Assembly (NCBI RefSeq): GCF_014250475.1
Contig: NZ_CP060204.1
Location: 2,287,780 to 2,351,779, forward strand
DNA length: 64,000 nt
Direction: 5' to 3'
Source: Selenomonas timonae
GTDB lineage: Bacteria > Bacillota > Negativicutes > Selenomonadales > Selenomonadaceae
Made by a program: the position numbers and the translations under genes. The notes under the pieces were generated by a model. It did no database searches and had not been told where the DNA came from. It was given only the letters and a program-made list of their open reading frames with translations. Positions 55,801-64,000 of this stretch are shown in pieces (position 1 is the stretch's first letter; each line of letters starts with the position of its first letter).

Positions 55801-56559
55801 GCCCCACGTGATGAGGTAGCCTGCATTGTACCAGTCGCTCGACTCGGGCACGTCCGTCTGCTCGCCCCAGATCTGGGGGCTCGCGGGCGGCAGGTCGGCG
55901 TACCAATCGTAGAACGAAAGGCCGACACCGCCCATGAGCTGCATGAAGCGGATGCCCGCCGCATAGCTCAGCATCGACATTGCAGGGATGACAGAGAAGC
56001 CGAAGATGCGGTCGGAGCCGTAGGTGTACGCCGTGTAGAGCACGGAGGCGGCGATCAGCTCGCTGACCTCCTGCCAGTTCGAGCGCACAAAGCCGCCCAT
56101 ACCGCGCGCCTGCTTGTACTGCTTCTTCTTTGCGGGATCGGAGGCGATGCTCTTCCATGCCTCGTACGCATTCGGATGCGCCGCACGCGCCTCACGCCAA
56201 AGAGCCGCGAGTTCCCCGCGCATATACGGGTACTTCACGCGGTGCGGACTGTAGAGATACCACGAGAACGTCGTCCCGCGCGGGCAGCCGCGCGGCTCGA
56301 AGTCCGGCATATCCGGCGCCGTCTCCGGATAGTCGGTCGCCTGATTCTCCCACGCCACAATGCCGTTCTTGACGTGGACGTTCCAGCTGCACGAGCCCGT
56401 GCAGTTGACCCCGTGCGTCGTGCGGACCGTCTTGTCGAACGACCAGCGGTCGCGATACATGTTCTCCCATGCGCGCCCGCCCTCGTGCGTCTCATTGTGA
56501 CCGTCTGCGGATTTCGACGTTGGAATCAGATACTTAAACTTTTGAAAGATACTGCTCAC
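52864..56559 (-). CDS. narG: Respiratory nitrate reductase alpha subunit (molybdopterin)
   Basis: Catalytic subunit with bis-MGD and a 4Fe-4S cluster (FS0), 1231 residues. The cluster ligands are in TTHGVNCTGSCSWNVHVKNG (His, then two Cys) and PRGCPRG; the Mo-ligand region YADLPPASPQIWGEQTDVPE fits the Asp ligand of this family. The C-terminus is complete. No twin-Arg signal is visible, so the active site faces the cytoplasm. The start is GTG at 56559 after GGAGGGGTGAAGGC. Expression is probably under Fnr control. Confidence 0.97.
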   Translation of the reverse strand: MSSIFQKFKYLIPTSKSADGHNETHEGGRAWENMYRDRWSFDKTVRTTHGVNCTGSCSWNVHVKNGIVAWENQATDYPETAPDMPDFEPRGCPRGTTFSWYLYSPHRVKYPYMRGELAALWREARAAHPNAYEAWKSIASDPAKKKQYKQARGMGGFVRSNWQEVSELIAASVLYTAYTYGSDRIFGFSVIPAMSMLSYAAGIRFMQLMGGVGLSFYDWYADLPPASPQIWGEQTDVPESSDWYNAGYLITWGSNVPLTRTPDAHFMAEVRYKGTKVVSIAPDYAESSMFADTWIPLKVGSDSAMAMAMGHVILKEYYVDQTTPFFLEYTRKYTDFPFLVRIEKKEDGTYIPGRMLSSRDMGRDEKHADFRYYVVDDKTGDIVIPNGTLGERWSTQEKWNIREENRDTGAEICPRLSVWDDKTGTVEVQLPYFGNDRRERTLTRALPVRSVKTADGEVLVTTVYDLTLANYAIDRGIGGESAGSYEDDTPYTPAWQEKYTGISPDLVIKTAREIADNAIKTNGRTMIIMGGGINHWFHADVVYRTIVNLLLFTGCEGRNGGGWAHYVGQEKLRPNEGWARIMTGTDWQAPPKLLNSTSFYYFATDQWRSDEIQTDALTAANENARYNHAADYAVLAARLGWAPSYPTFNRGSNDLAADAKAAGFEGADGIKEYIVKSLKDKSLKFAWEDPDAPENFPRNLFVWRCNLLGSSAKGNDYFLKYLLGTENSIFQEEDCATRPQEVKWREKEELMQPGGALEGKLDLLVSLDFRMAGNALYSDIVLPTATWYEKTDLSSTDMHPFVHPFQPAVDPLWESRTDWDIYRTLAQAVSQVAKDAKLTPYTNIAATPLGHDSEAELAQPDGIVRDWSKGECEPIPGKTMPNIASNTIDYTKLYEKWIALGPNAGGKTASHGNTWDSAEDYEEIRQRNGIIQNKDYVSYGCPSIYEARQAIDAVLGMSPTTCGRTAVRAWEAVEKRTGLNDLVKLAKDREEERFTYDQVIAQPRETITAPTFTGSNQNRRYTPFTNNVEELIPFRTLTGRQHFYMDHEVMREFGEAQAVYRPILDFRPMNKSLNGTQKEITLKYLTPHNKWSTHSMYFDAQQMLTMFRGGQSVWMSEKDAAEIGVKDNDWIELYNRNGVVASRVVVSPRIPHGAVFMHHAQDRHINVPGSKISGTRAGTHNTPTHIHIKPTHLIGGYGQLSYGFNYYGPTGNQRDSYVVVRRMEEVDWLED

Positions 56560-56615
56560 GCCTTCACCCCTCCATTATTTTGGCTTTCATTGAAAAGGCT
56601 TATAGATACGATATA

Positions 56616-56658
56616 ATTTTACTATATAGGCTTTTACGTGCATGTGAGTAATGTCACA
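56616..56658 (-). promoter_or_regulatory. FNR box and narGHJI promoter
   Basis: TGTGA-CATTAC-TCACA in mRNA sense (56643-56658). The -10 TAAAAT (56616-56621) is 21 nt downstream, the same spacing as at narK, placing the box centre at about -41.5. Confidence 0.83.
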
Positions 56659-56748
56659 TATTTATAAATTTTTATAGCTGAAACTTATTCTTTCTATCGC
56701 TTTTATCTATCATAGAGTATTTGTCCATCTGTATACCGGATTTCTTAT

Positions 56749-56777
56749 TTCACGCCGATAATCTTCTGTGATATAAT
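56749..56777 (+). promoter_or_regulatory. Promoter of the ThrE-like gene
   Basis: TTCACG (56749-56754), 17-nt spacer and perfect TATAAT (56772-56777) with an extended TG one base before. It points away from narG. Confidence 0.65.
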
Positions 56778-56797
56778 GACAAAAATATTGTAAGCAG

Positions 56798-58153
56798 GTG
56801 AGAAAGGCAGACCGTGATGCTCCTATGAACACTGAACTCATACAAAATGCCTCCAAAGACAGCAATAAAATGCTCAACCACAAGATGAAGATCCTGCTCG
56901 ACATCGGGCAGACACTCATGGAGAACGGCGCGGACTGTTCGCGCATCGTGCGCGATATGCGGCGCGCGGCAGTGCATCTCAGGATTCCCTCCGAGCAGAT
57001 CCAGTCGCACGTTACCTACACGACGCTCATGCTCTGCGTCAGCGACGGTGAGCGCTCCTTTACACAGTTCCGCAAATGTCTGAAGCACGGTGTCAACCTC
57101 GCCGTCCTCGCCGCTGTCAGCAAGCTGACATGGCGTATCCTGCGCGGCAATACGCCGCTGGATCCAATCGAGCGCGCAATCAACCGCATCCGCGAGCGTC
57201 CGCTCTGCTATCCCGACTGGATCATTGCGCTCGGCGCCGCCGTCGGCTCGGGCGGCTCGTGCAAGCTCTTTGGCGGCAGCTGGACAGAGGCGCTTGTCGC
57301 CACCATCGCGGCGCTCATGGGTTTCCTCGCCCACCGCACGAGCACGCGATACGCCTTCAACCCCTATGCATGCGCCATGATTACGGGCTTTGTCGCAACG
57401 CTCGGCGCATGGATCATCCCCGCTGCGCTCGGGCTTCCTACGATGTGGTATGCGCTCGTCGCCTGCACCATCTTCCTCATGCCCGGCTTCCCATCGATCA
57501 ACGCCGCGAGCGACCTGCTGAACCGCTTCACCACCTCGGGCATGACGCGCGCAATGGACACGATGCTCATCATCGGCGGCATGACCTTCGGCATCGCCTT
57601 TGCCATCCTCGTTGCGGGCGTACACAATATTTCGGACGTGCACATACAGCCGACCGACAGCTATCTCAATCAGGCGATTGCCGCCATCCTCGCGGCAGGC
57701 GGCTTCTCCATCATGTTCAACACACCGAAGAAGCTGCTCGCCATCGTCGCTATCGAGGGCATTGTGACCATGCTCATTCGCAACGTCCTGATGCTCGAGT
57801 TCGGACTGCCGCAGGCAATCGGCTCCTTCGCAGCAGCAGCCGTCGTCGGCATCGCCGCGCTGAAGATCATCCATATCGTTCACACGCCGAATACCCTGCT
57901 CATCATCCCGCCCGTCATCCCCCTCATCCCCTGCGTCCTCCTCTATCGCCTCCTCTTCGCCGTCCTGCACATCCAGACCATCTCCGTCGAGGAGCTGCTG
58001 GAGGCGCTGCGCTTCGGCGTAAACGGCGTCACCATCATTCTCGCCGTCGTCGTCGGTGTCTCCATCCCGAACATCTTCATCCAGAAGCGCATTGAGGCAC
58101 AGCAGCAGCGCGAGATCAGCGCCATCATCGCACAGCGAGAGACGGAGGACTGA
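56798..58153 (+). CDS. ThrE-like threonine/serine exporter family protein (fused form)
   Basis: 451 residues. The first part matches the cytoplasmic region and start of ThrE: MKILLDIGQTLMENGADCSRI and YTTLMLCVSDGERSFTQFRK. About ten hydrophobic segments follow; SFAAAAVVGIAALKII and IIPPVIPLIPCVLLYRLLF resemble the ThrE_2 half, so both halves are fused, as in many ThrE proteins. Actual substrate is unproven (Thr or Ser export is the family precedent). The GTG at 56798 and ATG at 56825 are both possible; neither has a strong ribosome site. Ends at a 20-bp palindromic terminator. Confidence 0.85.
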   Translation: MRKADRDAPMNTELIQNASKDSNKMLNHKMKILLDIGQTLMENGADCSRIVRDMRRAAVHLRIPSEQIQSHVTYTTLMLCVSDGERSFTQFRKCLKHGVNLAVLAAVSKLTWRILRGNTPLDPIERAINRIRERPLCYPDWIIALGAAVGSGGSCKLFGGSWTEALVATIAALMGFLAHRTSTRYAFNPYACAMITGFVATLGAWIIPAALGLPTMWYALVACTIFLMPGFPSINAASDLLNRFTTSGMTRAMDTMLIIGGMTFGIAFAILVAGVHNISDVHIQPTDSYLNQAIAAILAAGGFSIMFNTPKKLLAIVAIEGIVTMLIRNVLMLEFGLPQAIGSFAAAAVVGIAALKIIHIVHTPNTLLIIPPVIPLIPCVLLYRLLFAVLHIQTISVEELLEALRFGVNGVTIILAVVVGVSIPNIFIQKRIEAQQQREISAIIAQRETED

Positions 58154-58160
58154 ATCCTGT

Positions 58161-58206
58161 GCATACAAATAGGACTGCCATTCGTTTGGCAGTCCTATTT
58201 GTATGC
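58161..58206. terminator. Bidirectional terminator between the ThrE-like and dipeptidase genes
   Basis: A perfect 20-bp inverted repeat (58161-58180 and 58187-58206) with a 6-nt loop TTCGTT. It serves two convergent genes. Confidence 0.88.
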
Positions 58207-58220
58207 GGCAAAGCGCGTAT

Positions 58221-59204
58221 TCAGCCGACGATCTCGGAGACGATGCGCATGAAATTCCCATGCGCAATTTTCTCCAGATCTCCCGCACTGTAGCCCCGTT
58301 TTTTCAAAACATCAAGGAAGTGCGGTACATCTGCCGCACTCGTGAGATCCGCAGTCATCTCCTCTGTATGGACGAACGAGGCGAGCGTATCGCCCGGCAG
58401 ATAATCGCAGAAATCAAAGCCGCAGGCAATGTGATCCACACCGACGAGCCCGGCAATGTAATCGACATGATCTGCCAGCCGCTCCGCACTCGGCTGCTCC
58501 GCCGCGATGAACTCCGGCCACGCATTCATCCCGATCACGCCGCCGCGCGCGGCGAGCGACTTGATCTGATCGTCCTTCAGATTGCGCGCGTGCGCACACA
58601 GCGCGTAGGCATTGGAGTGCGAAGCGATGAACGGCTTCTCCGTGTGCTCATAGATATCCCAGAAGGTCTGCTCGTTGGCATGGGATACATCCACGATCAT
58701 CCCCAGCGCTTCCATGCGCTGTACAGCTCTGATGCCAAGCGGCGTCAGCCCTGCATCTGCATGGGGACTGCATGCGCCATTGGCAAACTCGTTGACCTCG
58801 TTCCACGTCAGCATTGCATGCCGAACGCCCCACGCATAGAGCACATCCAGGAAGTCGACCTGCCCGCGCAGACCGCTCAGCCCCTCCATGCCAAGGAGAA
58901 TTGCCAGCTTTCCCTGCGCGCAGATGCGCTCAATATCCGCTGCACAGTATGCAGTCTCTGCGACATCCGCAGCCTCCCTCAGCTCCGCACAGGCAGAGGA
59001 CATGATCTCAACCATACGCTCCGTCGGCGTATCCGTGTACGGCGGATCAATCCATACACAGCAGGTCATCGCTTGGATATTGCCCTCCTGCAGCTGCGCG
59101 CTGTGACAGCGGCGGATAACCGACTGCTCGCCCTGCTGTCTGCGCAGGGTGACATTGGTAAACAGATCTGAGTGCGCATCAAAGACGCTTATCTTTGTAT
59201 TCAT
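58221..59204 (-). CDS. Membrane-dipeptidase (renal dipeptidase) family M19 peptidase
   Basis: 327 residues. The binuclear zinc ligands appear as FDAHSDLF (HxD), GMEGLSGLRG (bridging Glu), DVSHANEQTFWD and ASHSNAYALCAH (His residues), with ACGFDFCDYLPG near the end. Family members cleave dipeptides, often with a D-amino acid at the C-terminus, which fits the neighbouring alanine racemase and dehydrogenase. No signal peptide, so it acts in the cytoplasm on imported peptides. It lies 17 bp after the DUF819 gene. Confidence 0.93.
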   Translation of the reverse strand: MNTKISVFDAHSDLFTNVTLRRQQGEQSVIRRCHSAQLQEGNIQAMTCCVWIDPPYTDTPTERMVEIMSSACAELREAADVAETAYCAADIERICAQGKLAILLGMEGLSGLRGQVDFLDVLYAWGVRHAMLTWNEVNEFANGACSPHADAGLTPLGIRAVQRMEALGMIVDVSHANEQTFWDIYEHTEKPFIASHSNAYALCAHARNLKDDQIKSLAARGGVIGMNAWPEFIAAEQPSAERLADHVDYIAGLVGVDHIACGFDFCDYLPGDTLASFVHTEEMTADLTSAADVPHFLDVLKKRGYSAGDLEKIAHGNFMRIVSEIVG

Positions 59205-59221
59205 TCATTGCTCTCCCGCAT

Positions 59222-60436
59222 CTATGCGCCCAAGATACTGCCGACAATAATGCCAAGATACGTTCCTATGACATAGCCGAGCGTACCGACCAGCATTGCG
59301 GGTCCTACGAGCTTGTTCCATCCCTGCGAGATCGCCATGCCTGCCGCCGTGGTCGGGCCGCCGATGTTCGCATTGGAAGCGATGATAATGTCCTCTAGGT
59401 CAAATTTGAGCAGCCTCCCGCCGATCAGGCAGAAGAGCATATTGACAACCACCATAATCAGGCAGAAGACGAAGAGCAGCGGTGCATTCGTCAGAATCTC
59501 CATAATGGAGGCAGGCACGCCGATGACAAAGAAGAACATATAGATGAAGAATGTACCGATTTCCTGCGCGCCGTTCATCGAGCTCGCCTGCTTCTCAAAG
59601 AACGTTGCAAAGATCATCGAGATCATCGTGATCCAGACATACTGACTGCCGAGGAAGGTGTTGCACATCTTCGTGAACCAGTTCGCGTCTGCGGGGATCA
59701 GTCCGCCGAGCGTTGCACCGATGAATTTCGACGCAGTGACGACGACGACCGCATAGGTGACACACATAGCAATATCCTTGAGCGAGATGTCCTTGCGTCC
59801 CCAGTAGGTCGCCGCAAGCGTCTTCCCCTCATCGGATGCCCCGTTCTTCTCCACATCATCGATCAGAGGATGCGTATACATGCTGCGGAAGAACGAATTC
59901 CCCGCAATTCCGAGGAGGATCAAAAAGTAGATCGCCATATTGAGATTGTCCGCGACAATCGTCGATGAGACGAGCGTACCGCTGACCTTGAATGCATCGG
60001 CAAGCGCTGTAAAGTTGACACCACCGCCGATGTACGACCCCGTCATCATCGCTGCGACCTTTGGCAGACCGTCGATTGCAGAGCCCAGCAGGACACAGCC
60101 AAGGAGCGCGCCCGCAATGGTTCCCGCCGCACCGATCAGGAAGATTACGAGCAGACGGCCCGTCTCCCTCCAAATCTTCAGGATATTGGTCTGGAGGAGC
60201 AAGAGCGGGATAGCGATGGGCACGACATAGCCCCATACGATATCATCGTAAAGCTCCGCATGCGGCGGAATAATATTCGTATTAACCAAAACCAGTGCAA
60301 TAATCAGGGCAATGACAGCGCCCGAAATGCGGGACGCCCAAGCATATTTCTGCTCCAGATAGACCGAAACCGCTACCGCGAGCAGCATCACAGTCATCAA
60401 TACCCATGTATTCTCAGGGCTGACCAAGGTATTCAT
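59222..60436 (-). CDS. DUF819 family membrane protein
   Basis: 404 residues, about ten hydrophobic segments. Family blocks are SRISGAVIALIIALVLVNTN, YDDIVWGYVVPIAIPLLLLQ, GSYIGGGVNFTALADAF and IIASNANIGGPTTAAGMAI. DUF819 (YjcL) proteins are uncharacterised permease-like proteins, often beside dipeptidases or dipeptide epimerases, so a role in peptide or amino-acid transport is plausible but unproven. It is followed directly by the M19 dipeptidase. Confidence 0.85.
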   Translation of the reverse strand: MNTLVSPENTWVLMTVMLLAVAVSVYLEQKYAWASRISGAVIALIIALVLVNTNIIPPHAELYDDIVWGYVVPIAIPLLLLQTNILKIWRETGRLLVIFLIGAAGTIAGALLGCVLLGSAIDGLPKVAAMMTGSYIGGGVNFTALADAFKVSGTLVSSTIVADNLNMAIYFLILLGIAGNSFFRSMYTHPLIDDVEKNGASDEGKTLAATYWGRKDISLKDIAMCVTYAVVVVTASKFIGATLGGLIPADANWFTKMCNTFLGSQYVWITMISMIFATFFEKQASSMNGAQEIGTFFIYMFFFVIGVPASIMEILTNAPLLFVFCLIMVVVNMLFCLIGGRLLKFDLEDIIIASNANIGGPTTAAGMAISQGWNKLVGPAMLVGTLGYVIGTYLGIIVGSILGA

Positions 60437-60469
60437 ATCTGTTCCTTTCTTTCATAATGATAAATAAAC

Positions 60470-60507
60470 GGAGCCGCCGCGGACACAAACACATCCGCAG
60501 CAGCCCC
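60470..60507 (-). terminator. Hairpin between alr and the DUF819 gene
   Basis: GC-rich 14-bp arms (60470-60483 and 60494-60507) with several G-U pairs in mRNA sense, and a T-rich end GTTTATTT. A partial terminator after alr is likely. Confidence 0.6.
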
Positions 60508-60540
60508 GCTCTTTGGTAACGTCACGCGCAGAAAATTACG

Positions 60541-61647
60541 CTACTTGACATAGACACGAGGGACGCGCTCAGAGACGAGGCAGACGACCTCATAGTTGAT
60601 CGTATTTGCCCAGCCTGCGACCTCGTCCGTCGGAAGGGTCTCCGAGCCGAACAGCGTGCAGACATCGCCCATCTGCGCCTCTGGAATGTCCGTAATGTCG
60701 ATCATGAACTGATCCATGCAGACACGTCCCGCAATCGGGGCACGCTTTCCGCAGACCTCCACACTCCCGCCCGCATAAGCACGGATGTATCCGTCCGCAT
60801 AGCCGACCGGCAGAGTCGCGATACGCGTCTCACGCTCTGCGATGAATTTCCGTCCGTAACCAACGGATTCGCCTGGCTGAATCGTCTTGACGTAGACGAT
60901 GCGCGCACAGAACTTCATGCATTGACGCAGGTCGATGGGGCGCGTAACCTCATCCGACGGCCAGAGCCCATACTGGATGATGCCCGCACGCACCATGTCG
61001 AAGTGCACATCTGGGATCTCAAGAATTGCAGCCGACTCGGCAATATGTTTGACGGGAATGTGAATTCCTGCCGCTTCGATTGCATTGCATGCCTCTTGGA
61101 AGAGTTTGACCTGATTTTTCGTAAAGGTCTTATCCGGAATATCCGCCAGAGCGAAATGGGAGAAGACGCCCTCAAGCTCCACATTTGGAAATGCGGCAAT
61201 CTTCTTCGCCGTCTCAGCAGCATCCTTCGGATGAACGCCGATGCGCCCCATACCGGTCTCAATCGTCAGGTGAACCTTTACCGTTTTGCCCTGACGCACA
61301 GCCTCCTTCGAGAGCGCCTCAACGAGATCCATGCGGCAGACCGTCTGCGTGATATCGCCGTCCACAACCTCACGCGCACTCTCCGGCTCCACGAGTCCGA
61401 GAATGAGGAGTGGTGTCGTAAATCCCGCTGCACGCAGCTTCAGCGCCTCGGAGAGGGTTGCAACAGCCAGATAGTCTGCGCCTTCCTCGAGCGCCACGCG
61501 CGCAACGGCAATCGCCCCGTGACCATAGGCATCCGCCTTGACCACGGCACAGAGCTTTGCACCCTTTGCAATACGCGAGCGGATCTCACGGTAGTTGTGG
61601 GAAAGTGCCCCCATATTGATCTCCGCCCATGCTGCACGATTCGGCAT
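60541..61647 (-). CDS. alr: Alanine racemase
   Basis: PLP enzyme that makes D-alanine for peptidoglycan, 368 residues. The PLP lysine motif is CAVVKADAYGHGA (about residues 32-44). The catalytic Tyr is in GESVGYGRKF, and the C-terminal domain includes the conserved GRVCMDQFMIDI. The ATG overlaps the stop of the upstream YkvI-like gene (TGATG). Confidence 0.97.
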   Translation of the reverse strand: MPNRAAWAEINMGALSHNYREIRSRIAKGAKLCAVVKADAYGHGAIAVARVALEEGADYLAVATLSEALKLRAAGFTTPLLILGLVEPESAREVVDGDITQTVCRMDLVEALSKEAVRQGKTVKVHLTIETGMGRIGVHPKDAAETAKKIAAFPNVELEGVFSHFALADIPDKTFTKNQVKLFQEACNAIEAAGIHIPVKHIAESAAILEIPDVHFDMVRAGIIQYGLWPSDEVTRPIDLRQCMKFCARIVYVKTIQPGESVGYGRKFIAERETRIATLPVGYADGYIRAYAGGSVEVCGKRAPIAGRVCMDQFMIDITDIPEAQMGDVCTLFGSETLPTDEVAGWANTINYEVVCLVSERVPRVYVK

Positions 61648-62732
61648 CAGGACTCACTCCCCTTCGAGAAGAACTTCATGCGGATGAGTTTGATCGACAT
61701 GAGAGCCATGACGATAAAGCCGATGTAGCCGTTCAGACCATACACATAGTTGAGCATCATGTGATAGGGCACGAACATGCCGAAGAAGAAGCCAATGGCC
61801 GCAAGACCGAGCGCCCACATCTTATACTTGGCCGAGCCCTCTTCCCCAGTGCGTGCGACTGCCGTCCAGAGCAGCGGGCACGCCGTCGTATAGACCGCGA
61901 CGAAGATCAGAACGCCGAAGATGGTCGTGAGACCCGGTGAGAGGCTTGCCACAATGACGAGGTTCGGGATCTGAACCTGATAGAGATCCGTGATGCGGCT
62001 CATGATCGAGAGACCGATGATCGTGTTGAGCACAACGAGCAGAACGGTGGAGAGGACGTTGGCGCGGAACAGCGTCTTGAAATCTTCACGCGCACCAAGG
62101 ACGGCGCTGAAGTTTGCAAGCATCAGGATGCTGTAGCCGCCGTTCGACATGCCGGACATGAACCAGTTGCTGCCGACACGCGTCATCTCGAGTTGACCGG
62201 AGGAGATGAGGTCTGCATTTGCTGCAAGCGTGTCAATGTGCTGAACGAGATGGACAAAGACCATACCGACGATTGCAAAGAGAAGCGCCGGCGTGATGCG
62301 CCCGATGATGTCAACGAGCTTGCCGAGGCCAAGCGCCACCGACCCGCCTGCGAGAACGGCAACAATTGCAGCGCCGACGTAGACGGGAAGTCCATATTGC
62401 TGCTGCAGTGTAGCGGCACCACCGGCGACCATGACGCAGTATGACAGATAACAGAAAAAGACCGTAAACCAGTCAAAAGCCTTGCCAAGGAACGTGCCAT
62501 TGTAGAAGATGAACGCCTGCTGTCCGGAAGTCGCGTTGTGATCGCGTCCTGCAAGAGCAAAACCGTAGTTAGCAACAATGAAGATGATCGCAATGACGAC
62601 AGCCGTGCCGAAGATCATCCAGCCGTTTGCCGTATAGTACTGGAGAATTTCCTGTCCCGTTGCAACGCCGGTTCCAATCATGAAGCCCAGATAGGAGCCT
62701 GCAAGAATGCATACGCGTTTCCATGAAGCCAA
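61647..62732 (-). CDS. YkvI-like membrane protein
   Basis: 361 residues, about ten hydrophobic segments (AGSYLGFMIGTGVATGQEIL first). It belongs to the uncharacterised YkvI family of the LeuT/APC-like transporters. The open frame extends to an ATG at 62801, but that part overlaps the terminator hairpin of ald; AAAGGA before TTG 62732 supports the later start. A transport function for alanine or a related amino acid is suggested only by neighbours ald and alr. Confidence 0.82.
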   Translation of the reverse strand: MASWKRVCILAGSYLGFMIGTGVATGQEILQYYTANGWMIFGTAVVIAIIFIVANYGFALAGRDHNATSGQQAFIFYNGTFLGKAFDWFTVFFCYLSYCVMVAGGAATLQQQYGLPVYVGAAIVAVLAGGSVALGLGKLVDIIGRITPALLFAIVGMVFVHLVQHIDTLAANADLISSGQLEMTRVGSNWFMSGMSNGGYSILMLANFSAVLGAREDFKTLFRANVLSTVLLVVLNTIIGLSIMSRITDLYQVQIPNLVIVASLSPGLTTIFGVLIFVAVYTTACPLLWTAVARTGEEGSAKYKMWALGLAAIGFFFGMFVPYHMMLNYVYGLNGYIGFIVMALMSIKLIRMKFFSKGSES

Positions 62733-62775
62733 GTGAACCAGTCCTTTCAGTTTCTCAAAACGCTTTACTTTACTT

Positions 62776-62831
62776 AAAAAGGGGGCTGTTTCACGGCACA
62801 TATGGAAACATATGGGAGTGAAACAGCCCCC
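62776..62831 (-). terminator. Terminator after ald
   Basis: Perfect 14-bp inverted repeat (62781-62794 and 62818-62831), with a nested CATATG pairing in the loop, then five T on the minus strand, about 20 nt after the ald stop. Confidence 0.88.
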
Positions 62832-62851
62832 TCAGCAGTCAGAGTGGAGAA

Positions 62852-63973
62852 TTACTTTAGGAACTCATCGATGGACTTGAACGGAATGTTCAGAGCCTTA
62901 GCGACCGCCTCGTTGGTGAGGTGACCGTCGATGGTGTTGAGACCATACTTGAGACCGGGAACCTGCTGGAGTGCAGCCTTCCAGCCCTTTGTTGCGATGT
63001 CAACAGCATAGGAAATCGTTGCGTTCGTGATGCCAAGCGTGGACGTGCGGGAAACAGCGCCCGGGATGTTTGCAACGGAGTAGTGAACAACGCCGTGCTT
63101 CTCGAACGTCGGGTTCTCATGCGTCGTGCAGTGATCGCAGGTCTCGATGGAGCCGCCCTGGTCGATTGCAACGTCGACAACAACGGAGCCCTTCTTCATG
63201 GTCTTGATCATTTCCTCGGTGACGAGGATCGGGGTACGAGCGCCCGGGATGAGAACGGAGCCGACGAGGAGGTCTGCCTCTTTGACCCACTTAGCGATGT
63301 TGTAGCTCGAGGAGTACTCGGTGACGATACGGCCGCCGAAGATGTCATCGAGCTCACGGAGACGCTCGATCGAGAGATCGATAACCGTGACGCGTGCGCC
63401 GAGACCGACAGCAATCTTAGCAGCGTTCGTACCGACGTTGCCGCCGCCGATGATGACGACCTGGCCTGCAGAGACACCTGCGATACCGCCGAGGAGGACG
63501 CCGCTGCCGCCGTAACGGCTCTCAAGGAACTGTGCACCGATCTGGACGGACATACGGCCTGCGATTTCGCTCATGGGAGCGAGGAGGGGGAGACCGCGGC
63601 CATTCTTGCCGATAACCGTCTCATAGGCAATGCCGACAACCTTCTTCTTGAGGAGAGCCTGTGTAAGTTCGGGCTCAGCTGCGAGATGGAGGTAGGTGAA
63701 GAGGATCTGACCCTCATGGAAGAGGTCATACTCGGATTCGAGAGGCTCTTTTACCTTAACAATCATTTCAGAACGATCAAACAGAGCCTTCTTGTCCGAG
63801 ATGATCTCAGCACCGACAGCCTTGTAATCGGCATCCGTGAAGCCGCTGCCAACGCCGGCACCCTCTTCGATCAGGACCGTGTGACCAGCACGGCGCATCG
63901 CCTCGACACCCGAAGGGGTCATACCGACGCGGAACTCATTGTTCTTGATTTCCTTCGAAACGCCAACAATCAT
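62852..63973 (-). CDS. ald: Alanine dehydrogenase
   Basis: NAD-dependent interconversion of L-alanine and pyruvate with ammonia, 373 residues. The N-terminus [20 protein letters not shown] carries the pyruvate-binding Arg, [14 protein letters not shown] holds the catalytic Lys, and YLHLAAEP has the active His. The NAD fold motif is [19 protein letters not shown]. The ATG follows AGGAGGAAAAAAC; the promoter lies beyond the right edge or within its last bases. Upstream of the YkvI-like and alr genes but separated by a terminator. Confidence 0.97.
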   Translation of the reverse strand: MIVGVSKEIKNNEFRVGMTPSGVEAMRRAGHTVLIEEGAGVGSGFTDADYKAVGAEIISDKKALFDRSEMIVKVKEPLESEYDLFHEGQILFTYLHLAAEPELTQALLKKKVVGIAYETVIGKNGRGLPLLAPMSEIAGRMSVQIGAQFLESRYGGSGVLLGGIAGVSAGQVVIIGGGNVGTNAAKIAVGLGARVTVIDLSIERLRELDDIFGGRIVTEYSSSYNIAKWVKEADLLVGSVLIPGARTPILVTEEMIKTMKKGSVVVDVAIDQGGSIETCDHCTTHENPTFEKHGVVHYSVANIPGAVSRTSTLGITNATISYAVDIATKGWKAALQQVPGLKYGLNTIDGHLTNEAVAKALNIPFKSIDEFLK

Positions 63974-64000
63974 GTTTTTTCCTCCTACTACAGATAGATA

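Noticed and set aside
52825..56616. A 1263-codon open frame on the plus strand opposite narG
   Set aside because: It is the antisense shadow of a GC-rich, codon-biased gene; composition is Arg/Val/His-rich with no recognisable domain and narG is unmistakable on the other strand.
1..64000. CRISPR arrays, rRNA genes, prophage or replication origin
   Set aside because: No regularly spaced repeats, rRNA sequence, phage structural genes or DnaA-box clusters were seen.

Overview
The window reads as chromosome of an anaerobic diderm Firmicute of the Negativicutes, most like Selenomonas. TonB-dependent receptors show an outer membrane, while the Bacillus-type Fnr, the Firmicute-like promoters and Shine-Dalgarno sites and the flanking housekeeping genes point to Firmicutes. 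This assignment is inferred from gene content; no 16S gene is present. Most of the window is GC-rich. A clearly AT-richer, mobile-element-marked block spans about 14.4-26.5 kb.

Layout: (1) 1-9278, minus strand: nuoABCDHIJKLMN, an 11-subunit complex I without nuoE, nuoF and nuoG, with a NuoI carrying a long Ala/Lys/Glu-rich tail; nuoN runs off the left edge. (2) 9634-14321, plus: a U32 peptidase-family protein, a class III aminotransferase, a phosphoribosyltransferase and lgt, in one probable operon. (3) 14410-25510, minus: a cobamide-uptake locus with two near-identical cobalamin riboswitches. Each precedes a TonB receptor followed by a membrane-anchored binding protein; the second module also carries the only BtuC/BtuD-like ABC transporter. 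The second receptor is split by an intact IS3-family element with a 3-bp target duplication, and removing the element restores the frame exactly. (4) 25599-26530: remnant of an IS30-family element. (5) 26647-27591: two tRNA-Val genes and a Crp-family regulator.

(6) 27696-33175, minus: bioB with an unusual palindromic promoter, then a methyltransferase, an OGT/SPINDLY-like glycosyltransferase, a metallophosphoesterase and an AEC transporter (transcribed in the reverse order). (7) 33269-41940, minus: uvrA, uvrB, an HD-GYP-like protein lacking the HD histidine, and leuS. (8) 42195-47934: a TSUP permease (plus), a soluble FIST-domain chemotaxis-type receptor and an amino-acid permease (minus), a secreted DUF3298-like protein and a YigZ/IMPACT protein (plus).

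(9) 47961-56559: the nitrate respiration block. A Bacillus-type Fnr with a C-terminal CX2CX4C motif diverges from narK, and narGHJI converges on narK. Both the narK and narG promoters have a TGTGA-N6-TCACA box 21 nt before the -10. Together with the EFG-less complex I this suggests a menaquinone-based anaerobic respiratory chain. (10) 56798-63973: a ThrE-like exporter (plus), then on the minus strand alanine dehydrogenase, a YkvI-like membrane protein, alanine racemase, a DUF819 membrane protein and an M19 dipeptidase, which look like an alanine/D-alanine and peptidoglycan-peptide metabolism cluster.

Many genes start at TTG or GTG; starts given here were chosen from the Shine-Dalgarno position.
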